Positions 1 to 10,420 of a stretch of DNA of 64,000 bases are shown one piece after another. A program made the translations under genes and the position numbers. The stretch spans positions 58,327,431-58,391,430 of the forward strand of contig NC_133328.1 of the NCBI RefSeq assembly GCF_042186555.1. Reading direction: 5' to 3'. The DNA is from Aquarana catesbeiana. Taxonomy: Eukaryota; Chordata; Amphibia; Anura; Ranidae. The first letter of the stretch is position 1, and each line of letters opens with the position of its first letter. The notes beneath the pieces are model-generated. The model was not told where the DNA came from. It searched no databases and was given only the letters and a program-made list of their open reading frames with translations.

Positions 1-455
1 GTGAAGAAACACTTTGTGATAATCCAGAAGCAGCAGAAAGAGTGTTTCTTGAATGAGAGCTCAGGAGGGAAAAGCTACTTGCACTTTCATTCTGGTTCTC
101 ATCATTTTATTCTATTAAGTATTTTTTTTATGTCTTTAGGGCACCTCTGGCATGCCAGGATGTGTTTTGTCATCCTCGTCGAATTTGGAAAGAAACATTT
201 TTTCTCACAATATTTGCAAATAGCAGCTTTGCTCTCAGCAGAAAATGCACTAGAAATGTTTCCAAACTCTAGATGTTGGTCTCATCATTTTATTGAGAGG
301 ACGAAAACAAAAAACTATTTATTGTACAGACTATAGTAAAACATTATGCTGTTATGATGGAGAACACTAATATTAATCATTTAAAGGTTATACAGATAAA
401 CTAATTTGTCAGACAAATTCACACTCTTACCTGTCAATTAAGGCCTGAGAGGAAA
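1..455. other. unique AT-rich sequence, no gene seen
   Basis: The 336-base open frame at the left edge has no recognisable motif and ordinary AT-rich composition. A pyrimidine tract ending in AG near position 140 could be a splice acceptor, but the frames after it close quickly. I see no repeat family here. Confidence 0.4.
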
Positions 456-625
456 GAAACGTTTAGACATGTGCACACTGAAATATTTCGTTTCGGAATT
501 TTGTTTTCGTCTGAAAAATAAATTTATTTAGTTACTCCCGAAATTCGTTTTTATTTATTTCGTTTTTCGTTAAAAATTGCATTCGTCCGAAAATCCAAAT
601 TAAGGTTGAATCTGTCATTGAAGGT

Positions 626-739
626 TTATGGTGTCTGTCGAATGTTCAAAGAAGATTCGACGGAGCAGCTAAACTGTACAATGTTGTATAGTTTACCTGC
701 TCCGTCGAATCTTCTTAGAACTTTCAACAGACACCATAA
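626..739. repeat. 55-bp-arm hairpin inside MITE A1
   Basis: Two 55-bp arms (626-680 and 685-739), about 90% complementary, are separated by only 4 bases. If transcribed this would fold into a pre-miRNA-like stem. It is internal to the family A element. Confidence 0.8.
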
Positions 740-837
740 GACAAAGTACGTGTGTACTTAGTTCTAGCTATTTTACTGCTCCACCTCTTTGGTTACAATC
801 AGCCAATAACATTCATCATCATCATTATTTTTATCTA

Positions 838-962
838 TCTTTCCTCCCCTACGTCGAATCTTTCCTCCCCTACGTCGAATCTTTCCTCCCCTACGTCGAA
901 TCTTTTCTCTCTATGTTGAATCTTTTCTCTCTACGTTGAATCTTTTCTCTCTATGTAGAATA
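838..962. repeat. 20-21-bp tandem repeat in MITE A1
   Basis: About six head-to-tail units, three of the form CTTTCCTCCCCTACGTCGAAT and three of a shorter, diverged CTTTTCTCTCTAYGTTGAAT form. The units share the TCGAAT word found elsewhere in the element, so the array probably grew from internal sequence. Confidence 0.85.
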
Positions 963-1286
963 ATCTTGGACTAATAGAGCTAAGGTTAGGCACATTCGAC
1001 CACAGGTTTGATGGACACAGATTGTTATTGTCATCATCATGTCGAATCTCCTATTTATATCGAACTGTTGTAGCAACGAAAACGAAAATAAAGCATTTGT
1101 TTATGTCGGATCTTTCATTTTTCGGACTCTGCACTTTCGTTATCGTTTGTTAAAACGATAACGAAAATACCTGAAATTCGGACGAAAATGGATTCGGACG
1201 AAAACGAATGCACATGTCTAGAAACGTTCATCTACTGTATCCAAACAATCACCCAACTGTAGGAGGTACAAAATTGAGCCCACAAG

Positions 1287-1889
1287 CAGTAGTGTATTTA
1301 GGCTTTGTGCTGCCCTAGGCCTGACTAAACTTGTGCCCCCCTAATTTAAATATGACCCACCTGTTCCTGTCAAGGCCACACCCCTTGCTGTTTAAGACCC
1401 GCCCTCAAATTTTCAAGTGGGGACACTAGTTTTGAGGGCCTGGGGGGGCATGGATTCCCTTAATTTGCATAGATTTCCTCTCACTTCCTGTTTGGCTATG
1501 GGGCAGGAAGTTAAGAGAAATCTCTGCAATGGGACAGGGATGGTAAAAAAAAAACTGACAGGGGTTATAACCCTCCCTTACTCTATCCAAAATGGGAAAA
1601 AAAGCATTGCCTATAGTTCTATAATTTTATGGAGAGGACTAAGAAGATATAACCATGCCAATGGTGCAGCAGAAAACACATAGCACAGTGAGGAAGGTTT
1701 GTAGTCCAGGATGATAGGACAGTCAAAATTAGAAGCGCGCTAGACTAATTTGCCTCTCAGCCCAGTCCACCCCATAAGACTGGCGCTACACTAACAGCGT
1801 AAGCCGGCAGGGACTCTTTCCGTGCTGCCCCCCTGCAATGTGCTGCCCTGGGCCTGGACCTTGTCGGCCTAGGCCAGGATACAGCATTG
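1287..1889 (-). mobile_element. hAT-like MITE, family B copy 1
   Basis: A 603-bp element begins CAGTAGTGTATTTAGG and ends in the inverted form GGATACAGCATTG. It is flanked by the perfect 8-bp duplication CCCACAAG (1279-1286 and 1890-1897). It is the reverse orientation of the roughly 710-bp copies at 37497-38207 and 57103-57808. Short open frames inside are not conserved between copies, so I do not call a gene. Confidence 0.88.
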
Positions 1890-2182
1890 CCCACAAGCCA
1901 ACTTAACTGGAGTCTTTCCCCTGCAGTGTCCCCTAGTGGCAGAAATGCATATTTCTCTTGTTTGAGAACTGCCTTGAAAAGTACAGTGTTACTTGAACTG
2001 TACTCCAGGAATTGCTTGTCTTCACCTGAGAGAACGTGCAATAATTTAAGACTTTACATAAAGTCTCAGAAATCTTTCATTAAGGTTTTTATGTTTATGA
2101 ACATATTCCAAACTTTTTTTTCAATTTTTTCAGAAAAAACAGCTTTGAAAGAAATTGCAGATTTGTTCCATTTTTTTTCCAG

Positions 2183-2407
2183 GCCTTCCCATCTCTATCC
2201 GTGGCTACAGTCCAGGTCTGTCAATGACTGTTCTTGTTGCCATCCCTTGTCATGATTTCATCAAGCCACCATCTGGAGGATTCCAACAATAGACCCTATG
2301 GGAAGTGTCCACATCACGAGGTAGCTACGTGGGCACAAAAGAAGGATCATCCCCTGCAGTCCCGAAGAAAGAAAACTCGAATGTGTATCACATTACTACA
2401 GATTCAG
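2183..2407 (+). other. candidate host coding exon with one in-frame stop
   Basis: A strong polypyrimidine acceptor (TTTTTTTTCCAG, ending 2182) and a donor (CAG|GTAAAT at 2407/2408) frame a 225-base segment. In the third frame (2 leading bases, 74 codons, 1 trailing base) it reads as protein-like sequence with words such as IRGYSPGLSM and KPPSGGF, then RGSYVGTKEGSS. A single TAG interrupts at 2290-2292. I do not recognise the family. It could be a real exon with a sequence error or variant, a terminal coding exon ending at that TAG, an exon fossil, or chance. Its 3' edge is copied in inverted orientation near 3061-3070. Confidence 0.3.
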
Positions 2408-2441
2408 GTAAATATTTAGAACATTTAGTTTAGTGTGGGAA

Positions 2442-2868
2442 TTAAAGTGGTTGTAAACCTCTGAGTAAATAAATAAATAAAAACATGTAAGACAAAGGCA
2501 TAATGAGCTAGGATGCATCGTTACCTTAGAACGATGCCCTGAATCCGAGCCAGCACACCAAGTACACGGCCGAAATCTTTCACCGGAGTTATTTCCGGGT
2601 TCGCTGGCTCTGGTGCTGTAATTGGCTGGAGCTGCGATGACATCACTCTCATGCTTGGAGCTGCCGGTCACGGCATGGGCCATGAAAAAACACCACCAGT
2701 GGGCCGTTTCTTCATTGTGCATGCGTCGATGACATCAGCAGCAGCATATATAGTGAATATCTTCTAAACTGTGCAAGTTTAGGAGATATTTACAGTACCT
2801 ACAAGTAAGCCTTATTACAGGCTTACCTGTAGTTACAAGTGGTGTAACAGAGTTTACAATCACGTTAA
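2442..2868. mobile_element. TTAA-flanked MITE (piggyBac-like)
   Basis: The left end is TTAAAGTGGTTGTAAAC and the right end is GTTTACAATCACGTTAA, so imperfect terminal inverted repeats sit inside TTAA sites, the piggyBac target. An internal hairpin around 2760-2830 is built on TCTCCTAAACT-like words and on AAGCCTTATTACAGGCTT. There is no coding capacity. Confidence 0.65.
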
Positions 2869-3020
2869 GTTCAATGTAGAAGACTGGGTCCTTTGCCAAA
2901 GCGCAGCTTTAATTTGTCATCCTTTTAATGCATGTTGTATTTTTTTTTATACACCACGCATTAATAGGATGACAAAGTAAAGCTGAACTTTGGCCAAGGA
3001 TCCTTCTACACTGAACTTAA
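2865..3020. mobile_element. 156-bp TTAA-flanked fold-back element
   Basis: It starts TTAAGTTCAATGTAGAAG and ends in the near-complement CTTCTACACTGAACTTAA. The two halves are complementary over about 65 bases, with an AT-rich loop near 2940-2955. It shares its left TTAA with the preceding MITE. Confidence 0.75.
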
Positions 3021-3070
3021 TTCCCACACTAAACTAAATGTTCTAAATATTTAAATATTTACCTGGATCT

Positions 3071-3474
3071 TTTTATTTGTTTCTATGTAAAGTTATTAGC
3101 AAATGACGTGACTGAGGAGCCCTTAAAGGGGACAGTTGACTCTTCTCTGTCTTGAAGAGTTCAGGGTGTTGCTGCTTTCATACAATTCACTGGGTGTGGT
3201 GGCTAGTTTATTGAACTCTGAGTGCTGTTGTTTCTCTTGCTGACCCCTGCTCTACCACCGTGTCCTGTAGTGACCTCTATACAGCCAGCAGATGGAGCAT
3301 TAGACCCCTTTTCACATCATTAGCATGATTACTTTTCATTTGTGTTGAAAAAAAGCACCTAGTTTAAAGGAAATCAGTAAGTTATTAGAGAAGTGACTCT
3401 CCCCTTATTGCAAGCTTTAAAACAGTATTAAACCAAAAAGCAAGCATTTATTATATTGCAGCTTACCAAATCTT
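3071..3474. other. no gene seen; partial TTAA repeat at right
   Basis: The right end (about 3415-3474, AGTATTAAACC to CTTACCAAATCTTA) matches the end of the TTAA repeat also seen at 27071-28130 and 33637-33835. The remainder shows no motif I recognise. Confidence 0.45.
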
Positions 3475-3935
3475 ATGCCGCGTACACACGATCGTGATTT
3501 TGGTCGGAAAAAGGTATGATAGCTTTTCCGACGGGATTCTGCTCAAGCTTGTCTTGCATACACACGGTCACACCAAATTCCGACCATCAAGAACGTGGTG
3601 AACAACACGTATGACGGCACTAGAAAAAGGAAGTTCAATAGCTAGTGTGCCACCATTTGGGCTCCTTCTGCTAATCTCGTGTTTATTTCGTGTTAGTAGC
3701 ATTTTGGTGAGAGACGATTCACGCTTTTCAGCTTTCGTGCTTTTCACTCCGTTACTGCTCTTCAGTTTGTGCTTGTGGGTTTGTATCTGGTTTTCAGTGC
3801 GTGTAGTCAGTTCGTATCTGTTTTGCAGTGAGTTCTTGTCTGCTCGTTTCTGATTTTCAGCTCGCTCTTCACAGGCCTTGCTGTTTTTCAGTGCGTTCTG
3901 TTAGTTCGTTCTGACCAGCCGACCGTTTTGAAACC

Positions 3936-4389
3936 ATGTTGCGGGTACGTACTCATCGTAGTGTTCGTGCTATGCGGGTGCTTGGTGTTGGGGTTCTTGC
4001 TTTGACCCAAGTCCAGTCCATGAACAGGGTGGGGAGGAGTTCATGGACCAAGAATTGGTTGCTCCAGTGTGACCAACTCTCTCACATGCCTTTGCTGCGT
4101 GAGATCCAGGAGAATAACCCTGATGATTTCAGGAATCTTCTCCGGAAGACGGACCCTGTTTTTCACCGTCTGTTGGCTTTGCTGTCCTCTTATATTAGGA
4201 AGCAGGACACCTGCATGCGGCAAGCCATCATTCCGGAGCAGAGGCTAGTCACCACGTTGCGGTACTTGGTGATGGGGAGAAGCCTGCAGGACATCAAGTT
4301 CTCTACAGGCATCTCCCCCCCAGGCTCTGGGGATCATTCCAGAGACCTGTTCTGCTATAATACAGGTCCTGCAGAAGGACTATAGTAGG
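3936..4389 (+). pseudogene. Harbinger transposase, exon 1 (frameshifted)
   Basis: This is the N-terminal part of a HARBI1-like nuclease: a basic start, then a helical region containing NNPDDFRNLLRKTDPVFHRL, then RYLVMGRSLQDIKFSTGIS, the word that normally precedes the catalytic core. The frame from the ATG at 3936 is lost in a run of seven C at 4315-4321. With one C fewer, the frame runs on to AGG at 4387-4389, directly before a GTAAGT donor, and joins exon 2 in phase 0. The next exon begins 1.7 kb away at 6108. Either the extra C is a mutation or a homopolymer sequencing error. The family match is confident. Confidence 0.85.
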
Positions 4390-4403
4390 GTAAGTTTTCT
4401 CCT

Positions 4404-5581
4404 TTAACCACTTCAATACAGGGCACTTATACACCTTCCTGCCCAGACCAATTTTCAGCTTTCAGTGCTGTCGCAGTTTGAATGACAATTGCGCGGACAT
4501 CCATCACTGTACCCAAACTAAATTTTTATCATTTTGTTCCTACAAATAGAGCTTTCTTTTGGTGGTATTTGATCACCTCTGTGGTTTTTATTTTTTGCTA
4601 AACAAACCGAAAATTTTGAAAAAAATAAAAGTTTTGCTTTTGTTTCTGTTATAAAATGTTGTAAATAAGTAAGTTTTCTCTTTCACTGATGGGCACTGAT
4701 GGGCACTGATAAGGCGGCACCGATGAGGTGGCACCAATGAGCGGGCACTGACAATAGGCACTGATGGGCACTGGTAGGCGGCACTGATGGGTGGCACTGA
4801 TATGCAGCACTGATGGGCATTGATAGGCAGCACTGATGGGCACTCATGGGTGGCACTGATGGGCACTGATAGGCGACACTGATGGGCACTGACAGGCTGC
4901 AAAGATGGGTTCTTATGGGTGGCACTGATAGGTGGCACTGCTGGGCACTGATAGGTGGCACTGCTGGGCACTGATACGTGGCACTGATGGGCATTGATAT
5001 GAGGCACTGATAGGCATTCCCGGTGGCACTGGCAGTGGTAGGCATTGTGAGTGGGCCCTGATTGGCAGCTGCCTGGGCATTGATTGGCAGCTGCCTGGGC
5101 ACAAATTAGTATTTCCCTGGGGGTCTGGGGGGGCATACCTGGTGGTCCAGTGTGGATGGCCATCCTGGTGGTCCTGGGCGACATGATGGTGGTCCTGGTT
5201 GGGATCCGAGGGGGGGCTGTGCTGATAAACAATCAGCACAGACCCCCCCTGTCAGGAGAGCAGCCGATCAGCTCTCCTCTATTCGCGTCTGTCCGACGCG
5301 AGTGAGGAAAAGCCGATCACTGGCTCTTCCTATTTACATCGTGATCAGCCGTGACTGGACACGGCTGATCACATGGTAAAGAGTCTCCGTCAGAGACTCT
5401 CTACCTAGATCGGAGTTGCAGTGTGTCAGACTGACACACCGCAACAACGATCGCCGCAATGCGCTCCCCCCGGGGGTGTGCAGCAGCTTAATATCCTGAT
5501 CATGTCATATGACGTCTGGTCAGGATATAGAAACCACTTTGCCGCCATCATTCTGCTATATGGCGGGCGGCAAGTGAATAA
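4404..5581 (+). mobile_element. TTAA-flanked minisatellite element, family D copy 1
   Basis: It begins TTAACCACTTCAATACAGG; the right end AAGTGAATAA is a decayed AAGTGGTTAA. Other copies are at 8739-9522, 31143-32404 and 60742-61915 (inverted). Order: a conserved left block, an AT-rich block, an array of degenerate GGCACTGATG-type units (about 4685-5030), then a GC-rich block with the hairpin CTGACACACCGCAAC. It sits wholly in the intron of the Harbinger transposase (4390-6107), so it inserted after the Harbinger. Long open frames on the minus strand only reflect the minisatellite. Confidence 0.8.
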
Positions 5582-6107
5582 AATCACTTTCTATGTATTT
5601 AATGTTTGCTAATGTATTGTATTTATTTAATCATTCCCTAAATTCCCATGATTCTAACATGCTGTGAATGTCCCCTTTGTCCTCATGCATGCTGGAAGCT
5701 TTTAATGCTCCTTTTTTGTCCTTCATACATATTTGCCTTCACTAACCTCCCCAGCATGCTATCCTGGGCTCATATACACCTAGCCTAGTCACTTAACAAT
5801 GTATTTTGTCAGCTCCATTGTAGTGCTTTACCCTAACCACCCCCTAAAATGTGTCCAAATGTTATTGCTGTCCTTAAATTCATGTAGAGTGCCAGAGGCT
5901 TTTTTATGACTCCCAAACTCATTTATAACCCTCCCCCCCTAAAATTTTTACAATGGGCCATCAGAGGGGGTGACGAATCTGATAAGTGGACCTTATATTT
6001 TTGTCTTTAAATACTCCTTAAAATAAATATTATGCTGATGTTGGCCAAATCTGCTTGCAATGTTTATGTGCAAAAGTACAAATTTTTTTTATGTTTTGAC
6101 TCCACAG

Positions 6108-6863
6108 TTTCCTTCAATGCCACAGGAATGGCAGACTGTGGCATCCCACTTTGCCAACCATTGGGACTTTCCCAACTGTGGATGGGCAATTGATGGGAAG
6201 CACGTCCACATCGTCGAATGGCCCCATTCGGGGTCATACTATTATAACTATAAGGGGTTTCAAAGTATTATGTTAATGGCGGTGGTGTCAGCGACATACG
6301 AGTTTTTCTATGTGGATGTGGGGAAGAATGGCCAGATGTCGGGTGGTGGAGTCTTTGCCCAGACGGAGTTCTACACACGTCTCCAGAGTGGTGGCTTGGG
6401 ATTGCCACCAGTGGAAGAGAATGTGGAAGGACTCCCATTTATTTTTATTGCTGATGAAGCGTTTGGTCTGGGTGATCACATGATGAGGCCGTTCCCCCAG
6501 AGGACCCTCACCCCGGAGAAGAGGGTTTTTAATTACCAGCTGGCCAGAGCCAGAAGAGTCGTGGAGAACACCTTTGGGATAATGGCCAGCCGGTGCTGCC
6601 TATTTCTAACGGCTATAAATATGGAGGAGAACAAACTTAACCACATCGTGTTAGCATGCTGCATACTGCACAACTTTTTTAAGCAAAATGCTGCTTATTA
6701 TGTAGCCTCAATTGGGCCTGAGGCCGGACTTCATGAAACAACAATGACGGCCCTGGAAGCTGGCTGTCCTGGCTTGCCCCCCCAAAGCGCCTATGAAGTG
6801 CATCAAAAATATGTCGATTATTTTACAGGTAGGGTTGCCATTGCTATGCCAGCAAATTTTTAA
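6108..6863 (+). pseudogene. Harbinger transposase, exon 2 (DDE core)
   Basis: The exon follows the acceptor TGACTCCACAG (ends 6107) and opens with PSMPQEWQTVASHF, as in HARBI1-like DDE_Tnp_4 enzymes. All three catalytic acidic residues are present: the first Asp in AIDGKH (codon 6192-6194), the second in IADEAF, and the Glu in RRVVENTFG. These enzymes cut and paste the element, usually with a Myb-like partner for import and DNA binding. The normally conserved Gly before AIDGKH is Trp here. The open frame runs through KLNHIVLACCILHNF to a stop at 6861-6863. The exon itself is intact; the gene is broken only by the exon 1 frameshift, so decay looks fairly recent. Confidence 0.9.
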
Positions 6864-7251
6864 ATATTTAAAAAAAAAAAATTATATGATAAAATCTTGA
6901 ATTTGATTTACTGCTTGTGTTTCTTTTATCTGTCTCCTAGGTTCTCCTAGTGCACTTGGTAGTGCTAAGTGGTTTTTCCATTATTTAAATAACACCCATT
7001 GTCACTGTAAACACCAACTTAATACAAAAACTGGTATTGAGCATTGAAAGAAGAAGCCACACATTGTTGAGTATAAAACCTTTTACTCCATGCACATTCA
7101 CATGTGCGTTGTAAAACCTTTTTTTGTAAAAAAAATAACATCTTGGTTTTATAAATTTTTACCTTGAAATTTTTTTTTTGGTACATAAACAGGCATGTTT
7201 CAAAACATAACATACACAACTCAGGAACTTACAAAGTTCAACATTGAAAAA

Positions 7252-7303
7252 CTGAAGGCAATATCAGACATTATAGTGTCAAAAATGTGTTGATATTGCC
7301 TTC
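7252..7303. repeat. short hairpin GAAGGCAATATCA
   Basis: The 13-bp word GAAGGCAATATCA and its complement TGATATTGCCTTC face each other across about 26 bases, between the two Harbinger genes. Confidence 0.7.
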
Positions 7304-7397
7304 ATCAGATGGGGTGATATCACCCCTGTAAAAGCCAAATTTAGAAGATATAAATTGGAAGTCAAAATGGGGATTTCCCTCCTGATCCCATGCCTAA

Positions 7398-7550
7398 TGT
7401 CAACACGTGCTATCTTTCATCATGGGGGATCAATGGATGTGTTTTGGGGGTGCAACCCCTTCCTCTCACCTACTAGAGTTGCAAGGAAGGGGTTGCACCC
7501 ACAAAACGCGTACATTGATACCACCTGATGGCAGATAGCACATGTTGACA
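7398..7550. repeat. fold-back repeat inside Harbinger
   Basis: Two arms of about 67 bp, roughly 80-85% complementary, start at TGTCAACACGTGCTATCT and end at AGATAGCACATGTTGACA. They meet at GGGGTTGCACC-type words around a short loop. It is non-coding and may be a small palindromic MITE. Confidence 0.75.
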
Positions 7551-7557
7551 CACTGGG

Positions 7558-7790
7558 GTTGATTTACTAAAGGCAAAAAGACTGTGCACTTTGAAAAGTG
7601 CAGTTGCACAGGGCAAGAGCAGTTGCTCCACAGTTTAGTAAATGAGCAGAAGCTCTGCTGACTTTCATCAACCAATCATGTGCAAGCAAAAATGCTGTTT
7701 TTTTTATTTTCCTTGCATGTGATTGGGTATTCTTTGCAAAGTAAAACTTTACCTCATTTACTAAGCTCTGGAGCAACTTGTGTGTATCTT
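7558..7790. mobile_element. TTTACTAAA-type palindromic MITE
   Basis: It opens GATTTACTAAAGGC and ends CATTTACTAAGCTC, with central words shared with copies at 19868-20051 and 48721-48955 and partial copies at about 44110-44187 and 56970-57990. It has no coding capacity and lies in the Harbinger intergenic region. Confidence 0.55.
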
Positions 7791-7877
7791 CCAAATTTGG
7801 CTTTTAAAATGTATTAAAAGGTTATTTAAATGTTCTTTAAAAAAAAAAAAAAAAAAGTTGTAATTTTTTTTTTGGAT

Positions 7878-8270
7878 TTAGATTCTCCCTAGTACATCAA
7901 ACATGTTCTTCATTCTTTGTTCAATCTCCTTGTTTTTTTCCTTTATGAGGTCTAAATTCCGACTACAAAACATTATCTCCCAGATTAGCCTTTGTGCACT
8001 GTTAGCTGTGAATTGTGTAAATTGATCTTACACCACTTGCACATCACCTAAAAGAAAAAATACACACCATGTATTATAAATATGCAGGCATACATCTATT
8101 ACCTGAATCTGTGGTGTCAGACACTCACCTGTTGTGGTGACAATTTCCACCACCTCTCCTTCCTCCACATCCTGAGGTTGTGGTGTCCTCTGTTCCCCTT
8201 CTTCAGGAGTTGGGGTGGGGGGGGGGGTTCCTGGAGTCCTCAGACATCCCAAGTCTTTTCTCCCCTATGA
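7878..8270 (-). pseudogene. Harbinger accessory Myb/SANT-like gene, 3' exons
   Basis: Read on the minus strand, an exon (about 8270 to 8129) encodes a Pro/Glu-rich linker containing PTPTPEEGEQ and EEGEVVEIVTTT and ends at a GTGAGT donor. The next exon starts after TTTTCTTTTAG at 8047 and ends at a TAA at 7878-7880. It encodes a helical tail with NSAQRLIWEIM and KEIEQRMKNMFDVLGRI. That layout is the C-terminus of the Myb/SANT-like partner protein of vertebrate Harbingers. An in-frame TAA (in VV*DQF, about codon 7 of the last exon) breaks it. A further upstream exon with a donor near 8422 is likely but too decayed to define. Confidence 0.65.
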
Positions 8271-8639
8271 GAATGAAACAAAAGATATAGTTAGCACACA
8301 GATATTTGAGGCCAGAATTAGGAATATGAAACATTGCTTGGAAGTGTGGTACAATTGTCTGTATGGGCAGAGTTCCAAGTTGAACACATTATTTATTCCC
8401 TTAACAAAGCTGCAATACTTACCTTTTTGGACAAGTTTCACACATGGAGACACCCCAAGTATCCACTGGAGTACCTGTGTGGGACACCCTAAAAAGTTTG
8501 TTCTTGTGTCCCACATTAGTGCTCCTGAGTCCAGATGTGTAAACAACTGATGAGTGTCCTCTCCTTGCATTACACTGAGTCAAGTTTGCAATTCTTTCTA
8601 GTTTCAAACACATCTAGACAACAATGTACTAAACTTCTT

Positions 8640-8742
8640 TTAAAGAGGAAGTAAACCCTGTAGGAGGATTTGTTTCATCTCTGTGTACCATCTGAGGCTG
8701 TTCCCTTCACTAGGTATATGTGAGGGTTTACATTTGCTTTAA
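8640..8742. mobile_element. 103-bp TTAA MITE
   Basis: The ends TTAAAGAGGAAGTAAACCC and GGGTTTACATTTGCTTTAA are imperfect inverted repeats inside TTAA sites. It abuts and shares its right TTAA with the family D copy that follows. Confidence 0.6.
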
Positions 8743-9522
8743 CCACTTGCCTACTGGGCACTTTTACCCCCTTCCTGTCCAGGCCAATTTTCAGCTTTCA
8801 GCGATGTTGCACTTTGAATGACAGTTGCGCGGTCATGCAACACTGTACCCAAACGAAAATTTTATAATTTTTTGAGACAGATAGAGCGTGCTTTTGGTGG
8901 TATTTAATCACCACTGGGTTTTTTATTTTTTGCTACAAAAACAAAAAAAGACCAAGATTTTTCTTAGTTTATGTTATAAAATTTTGTAAATAAGTATTTC
9001 TTCTCCTTGATTGATGTGTGCTCATGGGCATTGATGAGACGGCACTGAAGGCCACTGATGAGGAGACACTAATATGCAGCACTGATGGGCATTACTTATG
9101 AGCACTGATAGGCTGCAATGATGGGCACTGATAGGTGGCACTTTTTGGCACTGGTAGGTGACACGGATAGGCGGCACTGATGGACACTGACTGGCGGCAC
9201 TGATGGGCACTGATAGGCGTCACTGATGAGCAGGCACTAATGGGCATTGAAAGGCATCACTGATTGGCATCATTGATAGGCACTGTTGGGGCTGCACTGA
9301 TCGTCTGTGAAGATCTCCCCTGTGAGGAAATGCCGCTGATCGGCTCTCCACTCCTCACACGCTGTCAGTGTGAGGAGAGGAATGCCGATAAGCGGGATTT
9401 CCTTGTTTACATGTGATTAGCTGTGATTGGACACAGCTGATCATATGGGTAAAGAGCTGTATCATCAGCTCTTTACCGAGATCGGCGATGCACTGTGTCC
9501 CAGGGACAGAGCGCACCACTGA
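8739..9522 (+). mobile_element. TTAA minisatellite element, family D copy 2 (truncated)
   Basis: It starts TTAACCACTTGCCTACTGGG and carries the same left block, AT-rich block and GGCACTGATG array as the other family D copies. It stops abruptly inside the GC-rich right block near CACTGTGTCCCAGGG, where the family E repeat begins. The right terminus is missing. Confidence 0.75.
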
Positions 9523-10115
9523 GTGAATCTTATGAGCCCACAATACAGAGTGAAATGTCCACAACTGTGTTCTGTAACTACTGATTTTCAGAACAGACCT
9601 TCCTAATTGTTCTCTGTGGACTCTTTGTTCTCTGTGGATGTTTGCAGTAGGATGCTGTTGGAAATTTTTAACATTTTTGGATTTTATTTTTAATCTTCTA
9701 TAAAGGACTCATTCACACATGCTAAATGCACAGTCACTGATGTACGATGGGAGAAATAGTCCTGGTGTGCAGATTACGGCACAGTACACTGTTTACTTTC
9801 CTCCGATTCAGTATCGAATTGTATTGTAACTGTACTGTCTGCCCTCATGTGTTGGCACTATATAAATCCTGTATAATAATAATAATTCTGTTAGAAAGTT
9901 ATTGAAATGTGACACCTGACATAGATGTATTGGTTGCAGTGTGGTGGTGTGAACTGGCCTGATAGGGAACACGTTTTTTTGCACTGGGCAAGGCCGTCCA
10001 GCACAGTCCCAATACACCAAACGTAACTGGGCCCTGAAAAGGTCATTTTACTCACCCTCTAATGCCTTTAGCACTGAGATTTTATGGCCATAATTCTTTG
10101 CTCTTCCATGCCCCC
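9523..10115. repeat. dispersed repeat, family E copy 1
   Basis: The block from GAATCTTATGAGCCCACAAT to GGCCATAATTC recurs at 41990-42782, where it is interrupted by another MITE. Inside, at 9843-9890, GTTGGCACTATATAAATCC plus a short ATAATAATAAT run looks like the 3' tail of the SINE family seen at 63540-63768. The class of family E is unknown. Confidence 0.6.
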
Positions 10116-10420
10116 CCACCTTGAAAATGTAATTGTTCCCATTCACAAAAAGTGTTCCATATAGTTCTATATAAAAGGGACTTTTTTATATATCAAAAAA
10201 GTGTTTCCCAGTGCTAAATCTTTCACCCAATTTCTAAATTGCTGCATTTCTAAATTCCAACAGCCAATATAAAGGAATAGTAGTGGTAAAAAAAAAGCAC
10301 TTGTAGGTTTACCTAATCATTTTTTTGTACAATTCTCCTGGCAGAGGGTGTGTCCTATGCCTACATACTTTTGCTAATAGGTGTCCCTCAGTCCCATCTC
10401 AAAAAGTTGGGAGGTATGAG
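10116..10420 (-). repeat. dispersed repeat, family F (reverse)
   Basis: On the minus strand it reads CATACCTCCCAACTTTTTGA, then AGGGACACCTATTAGCAAAA, matching 21098-21460 and 60303-60600 on the plus strand. Confidence 0.6.

Larger units (their letters stand above)
464..1220. mobile_element. hAT-like MITE, family A copy 1
   Basis: The element is bounded by a perfect 12-bp terminal inverted repeat, TAGACATGTGCA, followed by diverged CGTTTTCGTCCGAA-type subterminal repeats. It is flanked by the 8-bp target-site duplication GAAACGTT (456-463 and 1221-1228). An 8-bp duplication is the hAT hallmark. There is no transposase, so it must have been moved in trans. A second copy lies at 22330-23022 with its own 8-bp duplication. 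Confidence 0.85.
2399..3070. repeat. inverted duplication enclosing TTAA elements
   Basis: A 36-bp perfect inverted repeat (2410-2445 versus 3017-3052) extends outward to about 3070. The right arm carries an extra AAATATTT duplication. The left arm includes the donor edge of the candidate exon, whose complement reappears at 3061-3070 with one mismatch. Confidence 0.75.
3475..8450 (+). mobile_element. PIF/Harbinger DNA transposon, decayed
   Basis: The left terminus TGCCGCGTACACACGATCG matches the ends of the other Harbinger-type elements in this window (30068, 33836, 62169). The element carries the two genes expected of vertebrate Harbingers: a DDE transposase on the plus strand in two exons (3936-4389 and 6108-6863), and a Myb/SANT-like accessory gene on the minus strand (about 8450 down to 7878). 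I could not find the matching right terminus; the 8640-8742 and 8739-9522 repeats follow, so the right end is probably lost or diverged. A TTAA element and a small MITE lie inside it. Confidence 0.8.

Noticed and set aside
4588..5232. 214-codon minus frame rich in CPSVP words
   Set aside because: Reads through the GGCACTGATG array of family D. Equivalent frames occur at 31236-31859 and 61082-61801 for the same reason.
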